A DNA stretch of 17,417 bases from Treponema sp. (GTDB lineage Bacteria > Spirochaetota > Spirochaetia > Treponematales > Breznakiellaceae), in assembly GCA_031257695.1 (NCBI GenBank), contig JAIROB010000054.1, forward strand, positions 1-17,417. The letters run 5' to 3'. The stretch's first letter is position 1. The number at the start of each line of letters is the position of its first letter. The notes beneath the pieces are model-generated. The model was not told the origin of the DNA, did not search any database, and worked only from the letters and a program-made list of their open reading frames with translations. This document shows positions 15,550 to 17,417 of the stretch, in pieces. Both the position numbers and the translations under genes were made by a program.

Positions 15550-16617
15550 ATGAAGATAAGCAAAAAAACTTTCGGCGTGCTTGGTTCGGGGAAAAAAGTG
15601 CGGCTCTATACCCTCAAGGCCGGGGGTCTGTCCCTGTCCGTCTCCGCCCTGGGCGCGACCTGGACCTCCTTGGTGGTTCCCTCCCGGAAAGGCCCGGCCG
15701 CGGACGTGCTCCTGGGCTATTCCACCCTGGAGGGCTACGTCCATAACGCCCCCTACCTGGGCTCAACCATAGGGCGCTTCGCCAACCGTATCGGCGGGGG
15801 AGGCTTCACCCTCAACGGCCGGCGCTACGAGATCGGCAAAAACAAAGGCGGCCATACCCTGCACGGCGGCCCGCGGGGCTTCGACAAGCTCCTCTGGAAA
15901 GCCGAAGCCTACGAGGAACAGGACGGGGTCTTTGTCCGGTTTGAGCTGGAAAGCCCCGACGGGGACCAGGGCTTTCCGGGGAACCTTACCGCGGCGGTAA
16001 GCTACGGCCTCACCAAATCCCGGGAACTTGTCGCCGACTACCAGGCCAGGGTCGACGCGGACTGTCCGATCAACCTTACCAACCACGGGTATTTTAACCT
16101 GGCCGGGGAGGGCAGGGGCCTGATCCTCGATCACCAGGCGCTGATCCACGGCTCCGCCTACCTGGAGGTCGACCGGGATCAGATCCCCACGGGAAGGCTG
16201 GTCCCGGCGCAGGGCCCCTTCGACTTTAGCTCCCCCAAGCCCATAGGCCGGGACTTTGAAGCCACCCGGGGGACCAACGCCTCAAAGCTGGAGGACGGCT
16301 CCGACGGGCCCGGCTACGACCACTGCTTCGTCCTTGAAGGCGATCCGGGCACACTGCGGCCCTGCGCCGAGGTATTCGAGCCCCTCTCCGGGCGCTCCCT
16401 GCGGGTTTTTACCACCCAGAGCGGGGTCCAGTTCTACACCGGCAATTTTCTTGACGGTGTTGCGGGAAAAACAGGCTCCCTGTACGGCCGCCATTCGGGG
16501 TTTTGCCTGGAAACCCAGGGCCTTCCCGATTCCCCGAACTGGAAGGAATTCCCCTCCGCCATCTTCGGGCCGGGCCGGGACTACCATGAACGGTCCGTTT
16601 TCGCGTTTGACTGGTAG
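15550..16617 (+). CDS. galM: aldose 1-epimerase (galactose mutarotase)
   Basis: 355 residues, the normal length for GalM. It interconverts alpha and beta anomers of galactose, glucose and related aldoses in the cytoplasm, feeding the Leloir pathway. ATG 15550 is chosen over the in-frame ATG 15538 because GGAGG (15540-15544) lies 5 bases ahead of it and overlaps the earlier ATG. Family signatures are all present: G-R-F-A-N-R-I (Asn79, Arg80), H-T-L-H-G-G (His102, His105), N-L-T-N-H-G-Y-F-N-L (His179, the expected catalytic acid), Y-D-H (Asp257), G-V-Q-F-Y-T-G-N-F and F-C-L-E-T-Q (Glu321, the expected base). No other galactose gene is in the window. It lies 32 bases after the larger TPR gene with no terminator between, so co-transcription is likely. 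It appears intact and functional. Confidence 0.97.
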   Translation: MKISKKTFGVLGSGKKVRLYTLKAGGLSLSVSALGATWTSLVVPSRKGPAADVLLGYSTLEGYVHNAPYLGSTIGRFANRIGGGGFTLNGRRYEIGKNKGGHTLHGGPRGFDKLLWKAEAYEEQDGVFVRFELESPDGDQGFPGNLTAAVSYGLTKSRELVADYQARVDADCPINLTNHGYFNLAGEGRGLILDHQALIHGSAYLEVDRDQIPTGRLVPAQGPFDFSSPKPIGRDFEATRGTNASKLEDGSDGPGYDHCFVLEGDPGTLRPCAEVFEPLSGRSLRVFTTQSGVQFYTGNFLDGVAGKTGSLYGRHSGFCLETQGLPDSPNWKEFPSAIFGPGRDYHERSVFAFDW

Positions 16618-16632
16618 CCGGATACCGGTTTT
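16611..16632 (+). terminator. weak terminator-like hairpin overlapping the galM stop
   Basis: CTGGTA (16611-16616) can pair with TACCGG (16623-16628) around a 6-base loop, followed by TTTT and an AT-rich stretch. The short stem makes it a weak candidate. Confidence 0.3.
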
Positions 16633-16677
16633 ATATTAGTTATGGAAATAACATCTGCGTATTTTAAAGAGTATACA

Positions 16678-16823
16678 CCACTAACCTCACGAACCACGCG
16701 AACAATAATGGGTAATGTATGAGGCTTTCCCAAAACTTCAGTTTTTGGGAAAGCAGCCTTATTCAAAATCCCAAAACCGAAAAGACCTGCGGATCCCCCT
16801 ATGGGCCCGAATGAGGTTAGCGG
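16678..16823. mobile_element. MITE-like element with terminal inverted repeats and central hairpin
   Basis: CCACTAACCTCA (16678-16689) and TGAGGTTAGCGG (16812-16823) are inverted repeats matching at 11 of 12 positions. Between them lies a perfect 12-base hairpin, GCTTTCCCAAAA (16724-16735) with TTTTGGGAAAGC (16743-16754). The left end is also a period-9 CACGAACCT-type repeat (16677-16703). The element is 146 bases, non-coding, and no target duplication is clear. Confidence 0.4.
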
Positions 16824-16850
16824 GGACGCATATAGACTAAAACGGGGAAC

Positions 16851-16961
16851 GGCGGAGTATGCCCGGCGCTCACTTGCCTGTAGAGTCCGCTTCCGCCGCC
16901 CCGCTCTGCGGGTCTGCTCCAGCGGGGAATTCCAGAGACGTTCGGCCAGGCAGACTCCGCC
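16851..16961. repeat. inverted repeat with a nested inner stem
   Basis: GGCGGAGTATGCC (16851-16863) and GGCAGACTCCGCC (16949-16961) are inverted copies with one mismatch in 13. Within them CCCCGCT (16899-16905) pairs with AGCGGGG (16921-16927). The stretch has no credible gene. Together with 16678-16823 and 17083-17121 it makes the galM-to-RAYT spacer a cluster of palindromes. Confidence 0.5.
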
Positions 16962-17082
16962 GCCCCCCGCCTTTGTCCTAAACTTGACCCACAAAATATT
17001 GCTTGCCGGTGAAAGGCCGCCCTCCGTCCTTGGTTCCGTGTTTTTTTTTGCTGATTTTTGTCACTTCGACTAAAGCAAAACA

Positions 17083-17121
17083 ACGTTTCGCCCCCGTATA
17101 GGGGGTATGAGACAGAAACGT
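17083..17121 (+). repeat. REP-like hairpin containing the RAYT start codon
   Basis: The outer stem is ACGTTTC (17083-17089) with GAAACGT (17115-17121). The inner stem is CCCCC (17091-17095) with GGGGG (17101-17105) around loop GTATA. Nine bases, TATGAGACA, bulge on the 3' side and contain the ATG at 17107. A bulged two-part palindrome next to a RAYT gene is typical of REP sequences, which these proteins recognise. Confidence 0.5.
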
Positions 17122-17417
17122 ATTTTAGCACAGGGGGTGTGGTATGAGATCCGCTCCCAAATCAACAACCGGGAGCAGATCCTCAGCCTGCCCGGGGCAG
17201 CGGCTCTCTTTTCCGGGGTTTTCCGGGAAACTACGCTCCGCTTCGCTTTCGAGGTCCGGGGCCTCCGGTTTGGCGCGGACCAGCTTAGGTTCTACATTAA
17301 GCCGGAGGACGGGATGGAGCTTCCGGCTATCATGCAGTGGTTGAAACAGACCTTCGCCCAGCGGTACAACGCTTTGACGGGGCGGACGGGGCACATCTGG
17401 GGGGACCGGTATTGGTC
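17107..17417 (+). CDS. RAYT / IS200-type Y1 transposase relative, partial, HUH histidines missing
   Basis: The first 103 codons are present and the gene runs off the window. The start M-R-Q-K-R-I-L-A-Q-G-V-W-Y-E-I, then N-N-R-E-Q-I-L, and later I-M-Q-W-L-K-Q-T-F-A-Q-R-Y-N with G-R-T-G-H-I-W-G-D-R-Y, match the Y1_Tnp (REP-associated tyrosine transposase) layout closely and in order. The usual N-H-x-H-F-x-I-x-P metal-binding motif appears here as D-Q-L-R-F-Y-I-K-P, so both catalytic histidines are replaced (Gln, Arg), with no gap in the alignment made by eye. The catalytic Tyr would lie beyond the window. The start has no good Shine-Dalgarno site; GGGGG is one base away and lies in a hairpin. 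GTG 17137 is an alternative but would remove conserved residues. Probably a degenerate or repurposed member; mobility is doubtful. Confidence 0.8.
   Translation, partial: MRQKRILAQGVWYEIRSQINNREQILSLPGAAALFSGVFRETTLRFAFEVRGLRFGADQLRFYIKPEDGMELPAIMQWLKQTFAQRYNALTGRTGHIWGDRYW

Noticed and set aside
16581..16994. Reverse-strand 137-codon frame over the spacer after galM.
   Set aside because: It reads through the MITE-like hairpin and the inverted repeats and overlaps the galM end; no ribosome site or recognised domain.
17125..17394. Frames at 17144-17344 (+) and 17125-17394 (-).
   Set aside because: They are out of frame with, or opposite to, the clear RAYT-type reading frame starting at 17107.

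Overview
The window reads as a piece of a host- or gut-associated spirochaete chromosome, most likely a Treponema of the termite-gut type. This is an inference from style, not from a marker gene. The grounds are three very large GC-rich lipoproteins with relaxed lipoboxes and repeated Ig-like, FIVAR-like and InlB-B-like modules, a tetratricopeptide (TPR) pair, a RAYT-type (REP-associated) Y1 transposase relative, and many short-period intergenic repeats. No rRNA, tRNA or CRISPR array is visible.

Layout. Positions 1-674 hold no convincing gene. They carry a 21-base C tract, a region that could fold as a structured RNA, and four terminator-like hairpins in a row, all pointing toward the first gene. 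Then come a FIVAR-repeat lipoprotein (675-3257), a lipoprotein with an InlB-B-like repeat and a beta-helix-like end (3401-5971), and a propeller-like protein without a signal peptide (6024-7622). A reverse-strand pair of small antitoxin-like genes (8316 to 7804) interrupts the series. Next is a 1591-residue lipoprotein with ten Ig-like repeats, two Big_3-like domains and a PKD-like C-terminal region (8483-13258). Two TPR proteins follow (13397-14173 and 14246-15517), then aldose 1-epimerase (15550-16617), probably co-transcribed with the second TPR gene. The last 800 bases hold MITE-like inverted repeats and the start of a RAYT-family gene (17107 to the window edge) in which the HUH catalytic histidines appear to be replaced.

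How the parts may fit. The three lipoproteins are built like surface-display proteins: a lipid anchor, a repetitive stalk and a distinct C-terminal end. The TPR proteins are cytoplasmic scaffolds of unknown partner. GalM supplies mutarotation for hexose use. No pathway links all of them.

The most unusual layer is between the genes. Nearly every spacer carries degenerate tandem repeats of period 7 (AATTAGC-like) or period 9 (CACGAACCT-like, CGCAGAGGA-like), often in inverted pairs able to form long imperfect hairpins. In places these supply stop codons or the last residues of the adjoining gene. The other main points of interest are the multi-hairpin leader with its C tract and the histidine-less RAYT whose start codon sits inside a REP-like hairpin.
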